From NCBI RefSeq assembly GCF_000382365.1, contig NZ_KB908216.1, forward strand, positions 186,675-250,674: a stretch of 64,000 bases of DNA, written 5' to 3'. The notes below the pieces were generated by a model that worked only from the letters and a program-made list of their open reading frames with translations, did not search any database and had not been told where the DNA came from. The stretch comes from Pannonibacter phragmitetus DSM 14782. Its GTDB lineage: Bacteria; Pseudomonadota; Alphaproteobacteria; Rhizobiales; Stappiaceae. The position numbers and the translations under genes are program-made. Below, in pieces: positions 36,891 to 45,829 of the stretch (within the stretch, counting starts at the first letter, position 1; every line of letters starts with the position of its first letter).

Positions 36891-37535
36891 GTGACATCAT
36901 CCGCCACCGGCCGGTTCGAGGCCGATCCCCGCTGGACCAGACTGCCGCATGCGGAGCCGGGCAACCGGATCGGCCTCTTTGGCGGCTCGTTCAATCCGGC
37001 CCATTCGGGGCACCGCCTCGTGGCGGAAACGGCGCTGAACCGGCTGAAGCTGGATCAGGTGTGGTGGCTGGTGACGCCCGGAAATCCGTTGAAGGACCAC
37101 GGCGATCTGGCGCCGCTGAGCCAGCGGCTGGAACAGGCGGCGGCCCTTGCGCGCCATCCGCGTATGAAGGTGACGGCCATTGAAGCGCGGCTGCGCACGG
37201 CCTATACGGCTGAGACGCTGGCACGGCTGAAAGGCCTGAGGCCGGATCTTTCCTTCGCCTGGATCATGGGGGCGGACAATCTCGCCAGTTTCCACCGCTG
37301 GCAGGACTGGCGGGGCATTCTCAATCAGGTCACCGTCGCCGTGGTCAACCGGCCCGGCGCGTCCCTGTCACCTCTCTTTGCTCCCGCAGCAAGAGCCTTT
37401 GCCCGCTACCGGCTGGCCGAAGTGGATGCCCCGCTGGCGCTGTCCATGAAGCCGCCGCACTGGGTTTTCCTGCATGCGCCGCTGGACCCCGTCTCCTCGA
37501 CAGTCCTGCGCGCCAGACAGAAGGAAGGGCTCTGA
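36891..37535 (+). CDS. nadD: Nicotinate-nucleotide adenylyltransferase NadD
   Basis: Makes nicotinic acid adenine dinucleotide from nicotinate mononucleotide and ATP. GTG at 36891 is the most likely start. The 214-residue protein contains the nucleotidyltransferase motif GLFGGSFNPAHSGH (near residues 26-39, H-x-G-H) and the C-terminal SSTVLR motif that binds ATP. Location between proA and rsfS is the usual alphaproteobacterial arrangement. Confidence 0.94.
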   Translation: MTSSATGRFEADPRWTRLPHAEPGNRIGLFGGSFNPAHSGHRLVAETALNRLKLDQVWWLVTPGNPLKDHGDLAPLSQRLEQAAALARHPRMKVTAIEARLRTAYTAETLARLKGLRPDLSFAWIMGADNLASFHRWQDWRGILNQVTVAVVNRPGASLSPLFAPAARAFARYRLAEVDAPLALSMKPPHWVFLHAPLDPVSSTVLRARQKEGL

Positions 37536-37638
37536 ATACAGGCACTTGCGGCATCCGGACACAAGCAGGGCCTGAGCCTCTGCGTGCCGGCGCCCGAGCC
37601 TGAGACGGCAAAGAATTAACACTGACACGGCTTGTGTC

Positions 37639-37668
37639 TTGAAAATGACAGATATGAAGCACTATTCT
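37639..37668 (+). promoter_or_regulatory. Candidate promoter of rsfS
   Basis: TTGAAA (37639-37644), an 18-bp spacer and TATTCT (37663-37668) lie 136 bases before the rsfS start, in a less GC-rich part of the 269-base nadD-rsfS spacer. Confidence 0.42.
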
Positions 37669-37724
37669 TGGGGCAGATGGCAGATCCAGGGTCTGAAACT
37701 CTGCCGTCCTTGTGGTGCGAAACG

Positions 37725-37742
37725 GGGATGCCCGGGCATCCC
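37725..37742. repeat. 18-bp perfect palindrome GGGATGCCCGGGCATCCC
   Basis: The nadD-rsfS spacer holds this uninterrupted palindrome 63 bases before rsfS. It lies inside the leader of the candidate promoter at 37639. It could be an operator or form an RNA hairpin with a small central loop. Confidence 0.6.
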
Positions 37743-37804
37743 TATCCAACCTGTGGCGAAAGGCGAAACACCTGAGCATGACCTTGCACTCCGGAGAGGC
37801 ACAC

Positions 37805-38176
37805 GTGTCCTCTCCCACTCAGCCGTCTTTGGATGTAGCTCCCAAAGGCAATCTGATCGACGCGATCCTCTCCAGTCTCGACGCTTCGAAAGCGGAAGAG
37901 ATCGTTTCCCTCGACATCGCGGGCAAGAGCTCGCTCGCCGATTTCATGGTGATCGCCTCCGGGCGTTCGCACCGGCATGTGGGCGCCATCGCCGACCACC
38001 TGCTGCGCGACATCAAGGAATTGGGCTTCGGCAATGCCCGCATCGAAGGCCAGACCCATTGTGACTGGGTGCTGATCGACGCCGGTGACGTGATCGTCCA
38101 CGTCTTCCGTCCGGAAGTCCGCGGCTTCTACAATCTTGAGAAGATGTGGTCCGCCGACGCGAACGACGTGCAGTAA
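37805..38176 (+). CDS. rsfS: Ribosome silencing factor RsfS (Iojap)
   Basis: Binds ribosomal protein L14 and blocks subunit joining under starvation. I chose GTG at 37805 because GGAGAGG lies six bases ahead; ATG at 37778 would add nine residues and has no such site. The 123-residue protein has the DUF143 core: EEIVSLDIAGKSSLADFMVIASGRS and CDWVLIDAGDVIVHVF, then EVRGFYNLEKMW. It lies upstream of rlmH, a conserved pair. Confidence 0.94.
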   Translation: MSSPTQPSLDVAPKGNLIDAILSSLDASKAEEIVSLDIAGKSSLADFMVIASGRSHRHVGAIADHLLRDIKELGFGNARIEGQTHCDWVLIDAGDVIVHVFRPEVRGFYNLEKMWSADANDVQ

Positions 38177-38191
38177 GGCCAAAGCTGGCCC

Positions 38192-38218
38192 GGCCAGATG
38201 CGCAAAAGGCATCTGGCC
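38192..38218 (+). terminator. Stem-loop between rsfS and rlmH
   Basis: GGCCAGATGC (38192-38201) pairs perfectly with GCATCTGGCC (38209-38218) around a 7-base loop. No T run follows. A second smaller hairpin (CCCGGC 38236-38241 with GCCGGG 38249-38254) lies next to it. Both are in the rsfS-rlmH spacer and probably affect mRNA processing or relative expression. Confidence 0.55.
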
Positions 38219-38266
38219 CGACGGCCCTTGGAGCTCCCGGCAGCAAGCGCCGGGGGAACGTAATTC

Positions 38267-38749
38267 ATGCGCTATGTCATAGCGGCAGTCGGCCGCATGA
38301 AATCCGGTCCGGAGCGTGAGCTGCTGGACCGTTATCTCGACCGTGCCCGCAAGACCGGCCGGGCCCTTGGCGTGACTGCGGTCGATGTCACCGAAACGGT
38401 GGAAAGCCGTGCCCAGCGCTCCGAAGACCGCAAGGCGGAGGAGGCGCAGGTGCTGCTCTCGGGCCTGCATCCGCGCGCAAGGCTGATTGCGCTGGATGAA
38501 ACCGGCAAGACCATGGCGAGCCCGGCCTTTGCAGAGGTTCTGCGCGGCTGGATGGACGAAGGCTGTCCGGAAATCGTGCTGGCCATCGGCGGAGCAGACG
38601 GCCACGGCCCCGATCTTCTGGCCCGCGCCGACCTGAAGCTTGCCTTCGGCGCGATGACCTGGCCGCACCAGATCGTGCGCATTCTGGTGGCGGAACAGGT
38701 CTACCGGGCGCTGACAATCCAGTCCGGCCACCCCTATCACAGGGTTTGA
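38267..38749 (+). CDS. rlmH: 23S rRNA pseudouridine-1915 N3-methyltransferase RlmH
   Basis: SPOUT-class methyltransferase that acts on 23S rRNA helix 69 in the 70S ribosome. The 160-residue protein shows the trefoil-knot segment LAIGGADGHG near residues 105-114 and the C-terminal MTWPHQIVRILVAEQVYRAL, which is almost invariant, ending HPYHRV. It follows rsfS, as in most bacteria. Confidence 0.96.
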   Translation: MRYVIAAVGRMKSGPERELLDRYLDRARKTGRALGVTAVDVTETVESRAQRSEDRKAEEAQVLLSGLHPRARLIALDETGKTMASPAFAEVLRGWMDEGCPEIVLAIGGADGHGPDLLARADLKLAFGAMTWPHQIVRILVAEQVYRALTIQSGHPYHRV

Positions 38750-39060
38750 TGGCAAGTCCCTATGGCTTGCGCGTGATCTCAAGGCGTGATGCGCCGGCGT
38801 CTCTGCGCCGCAGCACAGGCGAAGATCTGCGGTCAGCTTCACGCAAGATGACAAAATGATCATCTGCCATGGCCTTTGCGGCCCGGATCCCGCCGCATTT
38901 GCGCTCTAATTTCTGAGTTGTGGAGCGAGCGGGACGGTAAACGCTTCGTTAATGACAAGGCCGCATCCTCGTCCCAAGTATCTGGCTGTCCCGGTGGAAT
39001 CACCCCCCGGGCGGAGGGTATGCCAAGACCGGTGCCTCCGGCACATCTGACAGGACTATC
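38750..39060. other. Intergenic region rlmH-envC with degenerate repeat copy
   Basis: No coding potential. The stretch 38779-38793 shares 15 identical bases with the repeat at 46666-46739, and the following bases keep the hairpin pattern in altered form. Around 38939-38953 a TAAA, seven bases, TTAA sequence resembles an imperfect CtrA site. The envC promoter should lie here, but I cannot define it. Confidence 0.5.
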
Positions 39061-40437
39061 GTGGTGCAGCCCTTGCGAACGGCGGGAAGCAGCAGAGCTT
39101 TGAAGTCACGGCGCCCTCTGGCGCTGCTGAGTTTGCTTGCCCTTGTCTCGGCACTGCCGCAGCCAGCCGCAGCCCAGGCTGCGACGGCGGTGGAGGCGAG
39201 TGTTCCGGGCCCTGCGGCAGAGGTGCTGAAGCGCAAGCTGGAACGCGAAGCGGAACTGGCTGCCCTGTCGCGGGATATCGAACTGTCCTCCGGGCGCCAG
39301 CAGGAAATCGAGCAGGAAATTGCTTCGCTCGACCGGGATAGCGAATCCCTGACCAATTCGATCCTGAGCACGGCCGGGCGGATCAAGGGACTGGAAGGCA
39401 ACATTGCCGATACCGAACGCCGGCTGGAGCGGCTGACGGCCAATGAAGACACCGTGCGCGCCTCCCTGTGGCAGCGCCGGGGCACGCTGGCCGAAATCCT
39501 CGCTTCGCTGCAGCGGATCGGGCGGCGTCCGCCGCCTGCGCTGGTGGTGCAGCCGAGCGACGCCCTGTCAGCGGTCCGCAGCGCCATCCTGCTCAATGCG
39601 GTGATGCCGGGCCTGCGGATCGAAGCCGAGGCCCTTGCCTCCGATCTTGAGGAACTGAACCGCCTCAAGTCCGGCATTGTAGCCGAGAAAGACAAGCTGC
39701 GGGCCGATGCCACACGGCTTGCAGAAGAAAAATCACGTCTGGAACTGCTGATGGCCGCCAAGCGGCAGGAGCGGGAAAGATCGGCCGGGGAACTGGCCGC
39801 AGAGCGGCAGAAGGCAGAGGACCTTGCAGCGCAGGCCGGATCTCTCAAGGAATTGATCGCCTCGCTGGAGACGGAAATCGAGAGCGCCCGCAAGGCTGCG
39901 GAGGCGGCAGCGGCCGCAACGGCCCTGCGCCAGAGCGGCCGCGCGCCCTCCCGCACGGCGCCGCCCGATCCGGGCCGGCTGAGCCCGGCGGTCGCCTTCG
40001 CAGAGACAAAAGGCCTGCTGGCACGGCCAGTTGCAGGCGGCATGCTGAAGGACTACGGCCAGAGCGACGACTATGGCGGGCAGACGGAAGGCCAGACCTT
40101 CTCCACCCGCCCGGGCGCGCAGGTGACCGCCCCTGGCGACGGCTGGGTGGTCTATTCCGGCCCCTTCCGGTCGTTCGGCCAACTCTTGATCCTGAACGCC
40201 GGCGACGGTTATCATGTACTGCTTGCCGGAATGGACAGGATTGATGTCGAACTGGGGCAGTTTGTTCTTGCCGGAGAGCCCGTCGGTGTGATGGGCTCCA
40301 CCCAATGGGCGAGTGCTTCGACCTATGGCTTGGGATCGACCAGCCCGGTCCTATATGTTGAATTCAGAAAAGATGGCAGTGCGATTGACCCCACCCCCTG
40401 GTGGGCCAGCACAGAGGAAGAAAAGGCTCGCGGATGA
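39061..40437 (+). CDS. envC: Murein hydrolase activator EnvC-like, degenerate M23 domain
   Basis: Periplasmic coiled-coil protein that activates cell-wall amidases at division. GTG at 39061 (or 39064) opens a signal peptide ending near AAAQA (residue 41). Residues about 50-290 are coiled coil, rich in Glu/Ala/Arg/Leu. A LytM/M23 domain follows from about residue 325. Its zinc-ligand positions are altered: the expected H-x3-D near VTAPGDG and the H-x-H are replaced (YHVLLAG), as in EnvC, where the domain regulates and does not cut. It overlaps ctpA by four bases. Confidence 0.87.
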   Translation: MVQPLRTAGSSRALKSRRPLALLSLLALVSALPQPAAAQAATAVEASVPGPAAEVLKRKLEREAELAALSRDIELSSGRQQEIEQEIASLDRDSESLTNSILSTAGRIKGLEGNIADTERRLERLTANEDTVRASLWQRRGTLAEILASLQRIGRRPPPALVVQPSDALSAVRSAILLNAVMPGLRIEAEALASDLEELNRLKSGIVAEKDKLRADATRLAEEKSRLELLMAAKRQERERSAGELAAERQKAEDLAAQAGSLKELIASLETEIESARKAAEAAAAATALRQSGRAPSRTAPPDPGRLSPAVAFAETKGLLARPVAGGMLKDYGQSDDYGGQTEGQTFSTRPGAQVTAPGDGWVVYSGPFRSFGQLLILNAGDGYHVLLAGMDRIDVELGQFVLAGEPVGVMGSTQWASASTYGLGSTSPVLYVEFRKDGSAIDPTPWWASTEEEKARG

Positions 40438-41786
40438 TACGGAAAGCTTCTCTGCTGTTCACCGGCGCACTGATCGGCGCTGTGGCGGTCACATCCTTTT
40501 CAAACCTGCCCATTCGTCTGAGCGGCGCAGCCAACGCAGCAGCTTCGGATACCTACCGTCAGCTGAACCTGTTTGGTGACGTGTTCGAGCGTGTCCGCTC
40601 GGACTATGTCGAGGTGCCGGATGACGCTGAGCTGATCGAATCCGCCATCAACGGCATGCTGACCTCGCTGGACCCGCATTCCAGCTACATGCCGCCGAAG
40701 GCTTTCCGCGACATGCAGGTGCAGACGCGCGGCGAGTTCGGCGGCCTCGGCATCGAGGTGACGATGGAAGATGGCCTCGTAAAGGTCGTCTCGCCGATCG
40801 ATGACACCCCGGCCGCCAAGGCAGGCCTGATGGCCGGCGACTTCATCGTGCAGATCGATGGCGAGCAGGTGCAGGGCCTGACCCTGAACCAGGCGGTCGA
40901 AAAGATGCGCGGCCCGGTCAAGACCGAGATCAAGGTCACCATCCGCCGTGAAGGGCGCGCAGAGCCCTTTGACGTGACGCTGACCCGCGACACCATCCGC
41001 ATCCGTTCCGTCCGCTGGCGCGAGGAAGGCGACGTGGGTTACATCCGCGTCACCCAGTTCAACGAGCAGACCTATGACGGGCTGCAGAAGGCCATCGACG
41101 AAATCTCCACCAAGATCGGCAGCGACAAGCTGAAGGGTTATGTGCTTGACCTGCGCAACAACCCGGGCGGCCTGCTGGATCAGGCAATTGCCGTCTCCGA
41201 CGCCTTCCTTGACCGGGGCGAGATCGTCTCCACGCGCGGCCGCAACGCTGAAGAGACCCAGCGCTATAACGCCCGCGCCGGGGATCTGACCCGCGGCAAG
41301 CCTGTCATCGTGCTGGTGAACGGCGGTTCGGCCTCTGCTTCGGAAATCGTGGCTGGCGCCCTGCAGGATCACCGCCGCGCCACCGTTCTGGGCAGCCGGT
41401 CCTTCGGCAAGGGCTCCGTGCAGACCATCATCCCGCTGGGCGCCAACGGGGCGATCCGCCTGACCACGGCACGCTACTACACCCCGTCGGGCACCTCGAT
41501 CCAGGCCAAGGGCATCCAGCCGGATATCGTTGCTCTGCAGGACCTGCCGGAAGACATGCAGGGCCGTGCTGAAACGACCGGTGAGGCAGGCCTGCGCGGG
41601 CATCTGTCTTCCGGCAATCAGGAAGGCGCCGAACAGAAGGAAGAATCGGGCAGCCAGGCTTATGTCCCGGCCGACCCGAAGGACGACAAGCAGCTGAACC
41701 TTGCGCTGGATCTTCTGCGCGGCGTCCAGGCCAACAGCGCCTTCCCGCCGTCCGCTGACCAGCAGAAGGCGGCTGTGCCGAACTGA
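40434..41786 (+). CDS. ctpA: Carboxyl-terminal processing protease CtpA (S41)
   Basis: Periplasmic serine protease with a PDZ domain. ATG at 40434 overlaps the envC stop and opens a signal or anchor (residues about 1-35). The PDZ domain spans about residues 90-175 (LVKVVSPIDDTPAAKAGLMAG). The catalytic Ser is in SASASEIVAGAL and the Lys in RSFGKGSVQT, both intact. A Gln/Glu/Ser-rich tail follows. In alphaproteobacteria such enzymes trim cell-wall hydrolases or exported proteins; coupling with envC supports a cell-wall role. Confidence 0.95.
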   Translation: MIRKASLLFTGALIGAVAVTSFSNLPIRLSGAANAAASDTYRQLNLFGDVFERVRSDYVEVPDDAELIESAINGMLTSLDPHSSYMPPKAFRDMQVQTRGEFGGLGIEVTMEDGLVKVVSPIDDTPAAKAGLMAGDFIVQIDGEQVQGLTLNQAVEKMRGPVKTEIKVTIRREGRAEPFDVTLTRDTIRIRSVRWREEGDVGYIRVTQFNEQTYDGLQKAIDEISTKIGSDKLKGYVLDLRNNPGGLLDQAIAVSDAFLDRGEIVSTRGRNAEETQRYNARAGDLTRGKPVIVLVNGGSASASEIVAGALQDHRRATVLGSRSFGKGSVQTIIPLGANGAIRLTTARYYTPSGTSIQAKGIQPDIVALQDLPEDMQGRAETTGEAGLRGHLSSGNQEGAEQKEESGSQAYVPADPKDDKQLNLALDLLRGVQANSAFPPSADQQKAAVPN

Positions 41787-41925
41787 CCGGGCAGTCCGCA
41801 AAGTGTCACTCTCCGGCAGGCCGTTTCGTCGCTTGCAAGCCCGCCGGAGGTGAGTAGCATCTGAACCAGCAGGCACGCGCCGCGTTCCGTTCCCCGGAAG
41901 GCGGCGCAAGGATATTTGGAGCGTC

Positions 41926-43065
41926 ATGGCGGCGAAGGACCTCACAGCGCCTCTGGGCATGGGCAAGCGGAAGCTGATCCGCCTGCCGTTCGGGCTCATC
42001 GGCATGGGCCTGATCACGGTGATCATCACCACCGGGCTGCTGTGGATGGGCGTCGTTGATGATCCGCTTGGCGGTGAGCCGACCGCCGTCCTGCCTCTGG
42101 AACGCACTGTCGAGGGCCTGGCCGCCCGTGACATCGCTGCACTGAGTGTGCAGCAGGATCTGGGTTCCGATCAGCATGGGGAAGCCGGCAAGGAACCGGC
42201 CACCCTTGGCCCCCGCTTCGATGACGTTGCCAACCAGCCGGCCCGCACGGGCGAGGGCCTCTCGGCCACGCCGGATCAGCGTGTGACCGAGCGTGTCGAA
42301 TACGGCTATTTGCCAAAGTTGGGTGGCGACGGCATCCGCCCGCTGGACCTTTATGCAAGACCTCTGTCGGGTGAGCTGATTTCCGCACCGCGCATCGCCG
42401 TTGTCATCGGCGGGATCGGCCTGTCGGAAGCAGGCAGCCAGAATGCGCTGAAGAGCCTGCCTCCGGAAGTCACGCTGGCCATCGCACCCTATGCCGCTTC
42501 ACCGGACCGCTGGATGAAACAGGCCCGTGCGGCGGGCCATGAGCTGCTGATGCAGCTGCCGCTGGAGCCTTTCGATTATCCGGACAATGATCCCGGCCCG
42601 CATACCCTGCTGGTGAGCTTGCGCAGCCCCGAGTTCCTTGACCGGCTGAGCTGGCTCTTGTCGCGGACCACAAACTATGCCGGGGTGATCAACACCCAAG
42701 GCGGCCGTTTCACCGCAGCCGAGCCCTCCATGCAGCTTCTGCTGGACCAGATCACCCAGCGCGGCCTGATGTATGTGGACGACGGCTCCTCCTCGCGCAC
42801 GGTGGCACCGGCAGCCGCCTCTGCGGCCCGCACCCCCTTCAGCCGCGTTGATGTTGTGCTGGACAGCGTGCCGCGAGCCGAGGAAATCAACGGCCAGCTT
42901 CTGCAGCTCGAGGCTCTGGCCCGCGCCCGCGGCGTCGCCGTTGCGTCCGGCACGGCCCTGCCCGTGACCGTCAAGATGCTTCAGGAATGGGCGGCAGATC
43001 TGGAACGGCGCGGTTTGCAGCTGGTCCCCGTCAGCGCCACCATCGACAGAGCACCGCAAGGCTGA
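41926..43065 (+). CDS. Divergent polysaccharide deacetylase family protein (YibQ-like)
   Basis: Membrane-anchored periplasmic protein of the divergent polysaccharide deacetylase group (DUF610). One membrane span lies near residues 24-42 (LPFGLIGMGLITVIITTGLL); residues 45-155 are low-complexity linker. The catalytic-fold region starts near residue 158 (IAVVIGGIGLSEAG), with HELLMQLPLEPFDYP and NTQGGRFTA, the latter near the metal-site positions of true deacetylases. Its place after envC-ctpA and before rppH is standard. Activity is unproven in the family. Confidence 0.88.
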   Translation: MAAKDLTAPLGMGKRKLIRLPFGLIGMGLITVIITTGLLWMGVVDDPLGGEPTAVLPLERTVEGLAARDIAALSVQQDLGSDQHGEAGKEPATLGPRFDDVANQPARTGEGLSATPDQRVTERVEYGYLPKLGGDGIRPLDLYARPLSGELISAPRIAVVIGGIGLSEAGSQNALKSLPPEVTLAIAPYAASPDRWMKQARAAGHELLMQLPLEPFDYPDNDPGPHTLLVSLRSPEFLDRLSWLLSRTTNYAGVINTQGGRFTAAEPSMQLLLDQITQRGLMYVDDGSSSRTVAPAAASAARTPFSRVDVVLDSVPRAEEINGQLLQLEALARARGVAVASGTALPVTVKMLQEWAADLERRGLQLVPVSATIDRAPQG

Positions 43066-43151
43066 TACCGGAAGCACCCTCCGTGTTTCAGCGGATGGCA
43101 GCCTGCGGTTTTGTGATAGTCTGACCGGGCTGACGGTATGTGGAGTAAGAC

Positions 43152-43703
43152 GTGAGCAAGGCCTTGCATGATTTTCCGGGTGCGGATGCACCCGGCGAGC
43201 TGCCCTACCGCCCCTGTGTGGGCATCATGCTTGTCAACCGGGAAGGCCGCGTCTGGGCCGGTCACCGGTTCGATCCCAAGGCCGCCCACAAGGGGCGCAA
43301 GATCGAGGAAGAATACGCCTGGCAGATGCCGCAGGGCGGCATCGACGCAGGCGAAGATCCGCTGGCTGCCGCCTTCCGCGAACTCTATGAGGAAACCTCC
43401 GTCCGTTCCGCATCGCTGATTGCCGAAGCCCCCGGCTGGTTCACCTACGACTATCCGCCGGAAGTGCTGGCCAGCACCCGCCACGGCAAGTACCGCGGGC
43501 AGGCGCAGAAATGGTATGCCCTGCGCTTTGAAGGCGAGGACAGCGAGATTGGCATCCTCACTCCGCCCAAAGGCCATTCCCAGGAGTTCGACGGCTGGCG
43601 CTGGGAGGAGGCTGCGAGGCTTCCGGAGTTGATCGTCCCCTTCAAGCGGCATGTCTATCAGCAGGTGGTCGAGGCCTTCGCGAGGCTTGTGCCGGGGCTT
43701 TGA
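43152..43703 (+). CDS. rppH: RNA pyrophosphohydrolase RppH
   Basis: Nudix hydrolase that removes pyrophosphate from 5'-triphosphate mRNA and starts RNase E decay. GTG at 43152 follows GGAG at seven bases. The 183-residue protein carries the Nudix box in GGIDAGEDPLAAAFRELYEE and then TSV, with all metal-binding Glu residues. The N-terminal YRPCVGIMLVN and QKWYALRFEGE segments are RppH-typical. It is convergent with queG, 53 bases apart. Confidence 0.94.
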   Translation: MSKALHDFPGADAPGELPYRPCVGIMLVNREGRVWAGHRFDPKAAHKGRKIEEEYAWQMPQGGIDAGEDPLAAAFRELYEETSVRSASLIAEAPGWFTYDYPPEVLASTRHGKYRGQAQKWYALRFEGEDSEIGILTPPKGHSQEFDGWRWEEAARLPELIVPFKRHVYQQVVEAFARLVPGL

Positions 43704-43756
43704 GATCCTGCTCCAGGGCGCATTCAGGATGTCCGGACCTGCGGCAGGCCCTGGCT

Positions 43757-44932
43757 TCACCTTGTCTCTGAGGCCGCCTTGGCCTTTGCAGCCTGCCATT
43801 CGCGGCGCACATCGGCGTCCGCTTCCGGGGTGAGCCGGTCCTCTGCCAATACTGCAAAGGCCTCCGGCTCAAGCAGGCGGGACAGGGCCCAGACGGCGGC
43901 ACCGCGCACGACAGCCGCATCATCGTCCAGCAGCGCCACGGCCTGTGGCACATGGCCGGCATCGGCGCTGTTTCCTGCCGCGATCAGGCAGTTGCGGATG
44001 AACCGGTCCCGGCCGATCCGCTTCACCGGCGAGCCGGAAAAGAGCTGGCGGAAGGCCGGATCATCCAGCCTCAAGAGCGTGGCCAGCGACGGTGCCTCCA
44101 GATCCTCCCGCGCCTGCAGCTTGGCTTCGCGGGCCTCCACGGCAAACTTGTTCCATGGGCAGGCGGCAAGGCAATCGTCGCAGCCATAGATGCGGTTGCC
44201 GAGGGCCACGCGGAACTCTTGCGGAATAGGCCCCGCATGCTCGATGGTCAGATAGGAAATGCAACGGCGGGCATCGAGCCGGTAGGGCTGCGGGAAGGCA
44301 CCTGTCGGACAGGCGGACAGGCAGGCCCAGCAGGAGCCGCAATGGTCCCGCTCCGGCTCTGCGGCAGCCAGATCCAGCGTGGTGAAGATGCTGGCGAGAA
44401 AGAACCAGGAGCCGAGCCGCCGCGACACCAGATTGGTGTGCTTGCCCTGCCAGCCAAGGCCGGCAGCCTGTGCCAGCGGCTTTTCCATGACGGGGGCCGT
44501 ATCAACGAAGACCTTCACATCGCCGCCGCCTGCGCGCGAGACGAGAAAGCTCGCCAGCTCCTTCAGCTTGCCCTTGATGACATCGTGATAATCCCGGTGG
44601 CGGGCGTAGACGGAAATGTTGCCCCGGTCCGGATGGGCAAGGTTCTCCAGCGCATCCCCGGCAGGGCCATAGTTCATGGCCAGCATGATGACAGAGCGCA
44701 CCTCCGGCCACAGCACGCTGGGGCTGGCGCGCCGGTCTGCCGTCTCCTCCATCCAGCCCATGGAGCCGTGGTGGCCATCGGCGAGAAACTGCGCCAGCCG
44801 CTGCGGGGCCTGCGGGATGGCATTGGGCCGGGTGATGGCGAGATCATCAAAGCCCAACTGGGCGGCCTTTTCCCTGAGCTGGCTGCAAAGACGGTCCAAA
44901 GCCTTTGCCGGAAGCACCGGGTTTGAGGGCAC
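43757..44932 (-). CDS. queG: Epoxyqueuosine reductase QueG
   Basis: Cobalamin-dependent enzyme that completes queuosine in tRNA. Two ferredoxin-like [4Fe-4S] motifs are intact: CGSCWACLSACPTGAF and CDDCLAACPWN. The N-terminal part has ELREKAAQLGFDDLAI and a YARHRDYHD active-site stretch. A C-terminal HEAT-like domain follows, with LLDDDAAVVRGAAVWALSRL. Start is uncertain: GTG at 44932 gives 391 residues and follows the GST stop by 23 bases, but no ribosome binding site is obvious. Confidence 0.92.
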   Translation of the reverse strand: MPSNPVLPAKALDRLCSQLREKAAQLGFDDLAITRPNAIPQAPQRLAQFLADGHHGSMGWMEETADRRASPSVLWPEVRSVIMLAMNYGPAGDALENLAHPDRGNISVYARHRDYHDVIKGKLKELASFLVSRAGGGDVKVFVDTAPVMEKPLAQAAGLGWQGKHTNLVSRRLGSWFFLASIFTTLDLAAAEPERDHCGSCWACLSACPTGAFPQPYRLDARRCISYLTIEHAGPIPQEFRVALGNRIYGCDDCLAACPWNKFAVEAREAKLQAREDLEAPSLATLLRLDDPAFRQLFSGSPVKRIGRDRFIRNCLIAAGNSADAGHVPQAVALLDDDAAVVRGAAVWALSRLLEPEAFAVLAEDRLTPEADADVRREWQAAKAKAASETR

Positions 44933-44955
44933 GGCAGGGCTGTTGCGGCTCTGCG

Positions 44956-45648
44956 TCAGAAGTCCAGATCCGCGTAGGTCATCGACGGCGGCATGCCGAG
45001 CATCTTTTCGCTCAGCAGCGGACGGAAGCTCGGGCGCGATTTCACCCGCGCATACCAGGCCTTCACGTTCTCCTCGGTGTCCCATGGCACTTCGCCCAGA
45101 TAATCGGCGCAGGACAGTTCGGCGGCGAGCGCGAAATCCGCAAAGCTCAACCGGTCGCCGCCCAGCCATTTGCGCGAGGCGGCAAGATAACCGAAATAGC
45201 GCATGTGATGGTGAATATTGGCGCGCGCCACCCGCAGAATGGCCGAATCAGGCTCACCGCCGCCGACAGAGCGGGGCATGTCCTGCTTGTAGATGCGCTC
45301 GCGCACGAAATGGCCGGCCACCTCGTCATCGAACTTGCGCAGGCCCCATTCCACCAGACGCCGGGTCTCCGCCCGCAGTTCGGGATGGTCCGGCATCAGC
45401 CGCCGGTCGCCCATCGCATAGCCACGCGTTTCATCGAGATATTCCATGATGGCATAGGGACCGCAGACCGGCGTGCCGCCGTTCTCGATCAGAACCGGCA
45501 CGGTTCCGGCCGGATTGAGCATCAGGAATTCCCGGCGCCGTTCCCAGGGGTTGATGGTGTGCATCTCGTAGTTTGCGCCGTACTCACCGAGGATGAGACG
45601 CACAAAACGGGAAGACGGCGAGAACGGATGATGATAAAGCGTGAGCAT
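44956..45648 (-). CDS. Glutathione S-transferase family protein
   Basis: Cytosolic thiol transferase fold. The N-terminal thioredoxin-like domain starts MLTLYHHPFSPSSRFVRL, with Ser at the usual catalytic site, and the GSH-binding loop reads AGTVPVLIENG then YAIMEYLDE. The C-terminal helical domain contains LSFADFALAAEL (N-capping box). At 230 residues it is normal. It lies 23 bases ahead of queG and is probably co-transcribed. Substrate unknown. Confidence 0.87.
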   Translation of the reverse strand: MLTLYHHPFSPSSRFVRLILGEYGANYEMHTINPWERRREFLMLNPAGTVPVLIENGGTPVCGPYAIMEYLDETRGYAMGDRRLMPDHPELRAETRRLVEWGLRKFDDEVAGHFVRERIYKQDMPRSVGGGEPDSAILRVARANIHHHMRYFGYLAASRKWLGGDRLSFADFALAAELSCADYLGEVPWDTEENVKAWYARVKSRPSFRPLLSEKMLGMPPSMTYADLDF

Positions 45649-45829
45649 TCAGTGATTTGGACCTTCAGCGCCGGGTGCCCCCCAAGCGCCCGTCACAACT
45701 CTAGTAGGATATGGTTAGCATCCTGTTGCTGCCGCCCTCTTTTCCCGCGAGCCAGCGCGCCCGCATAGATCATGCCCCGCAGCGGGATTCAATAGGCTCT
45801 CAACAGGTCTTTTCAGGAGTTCATTTGCG

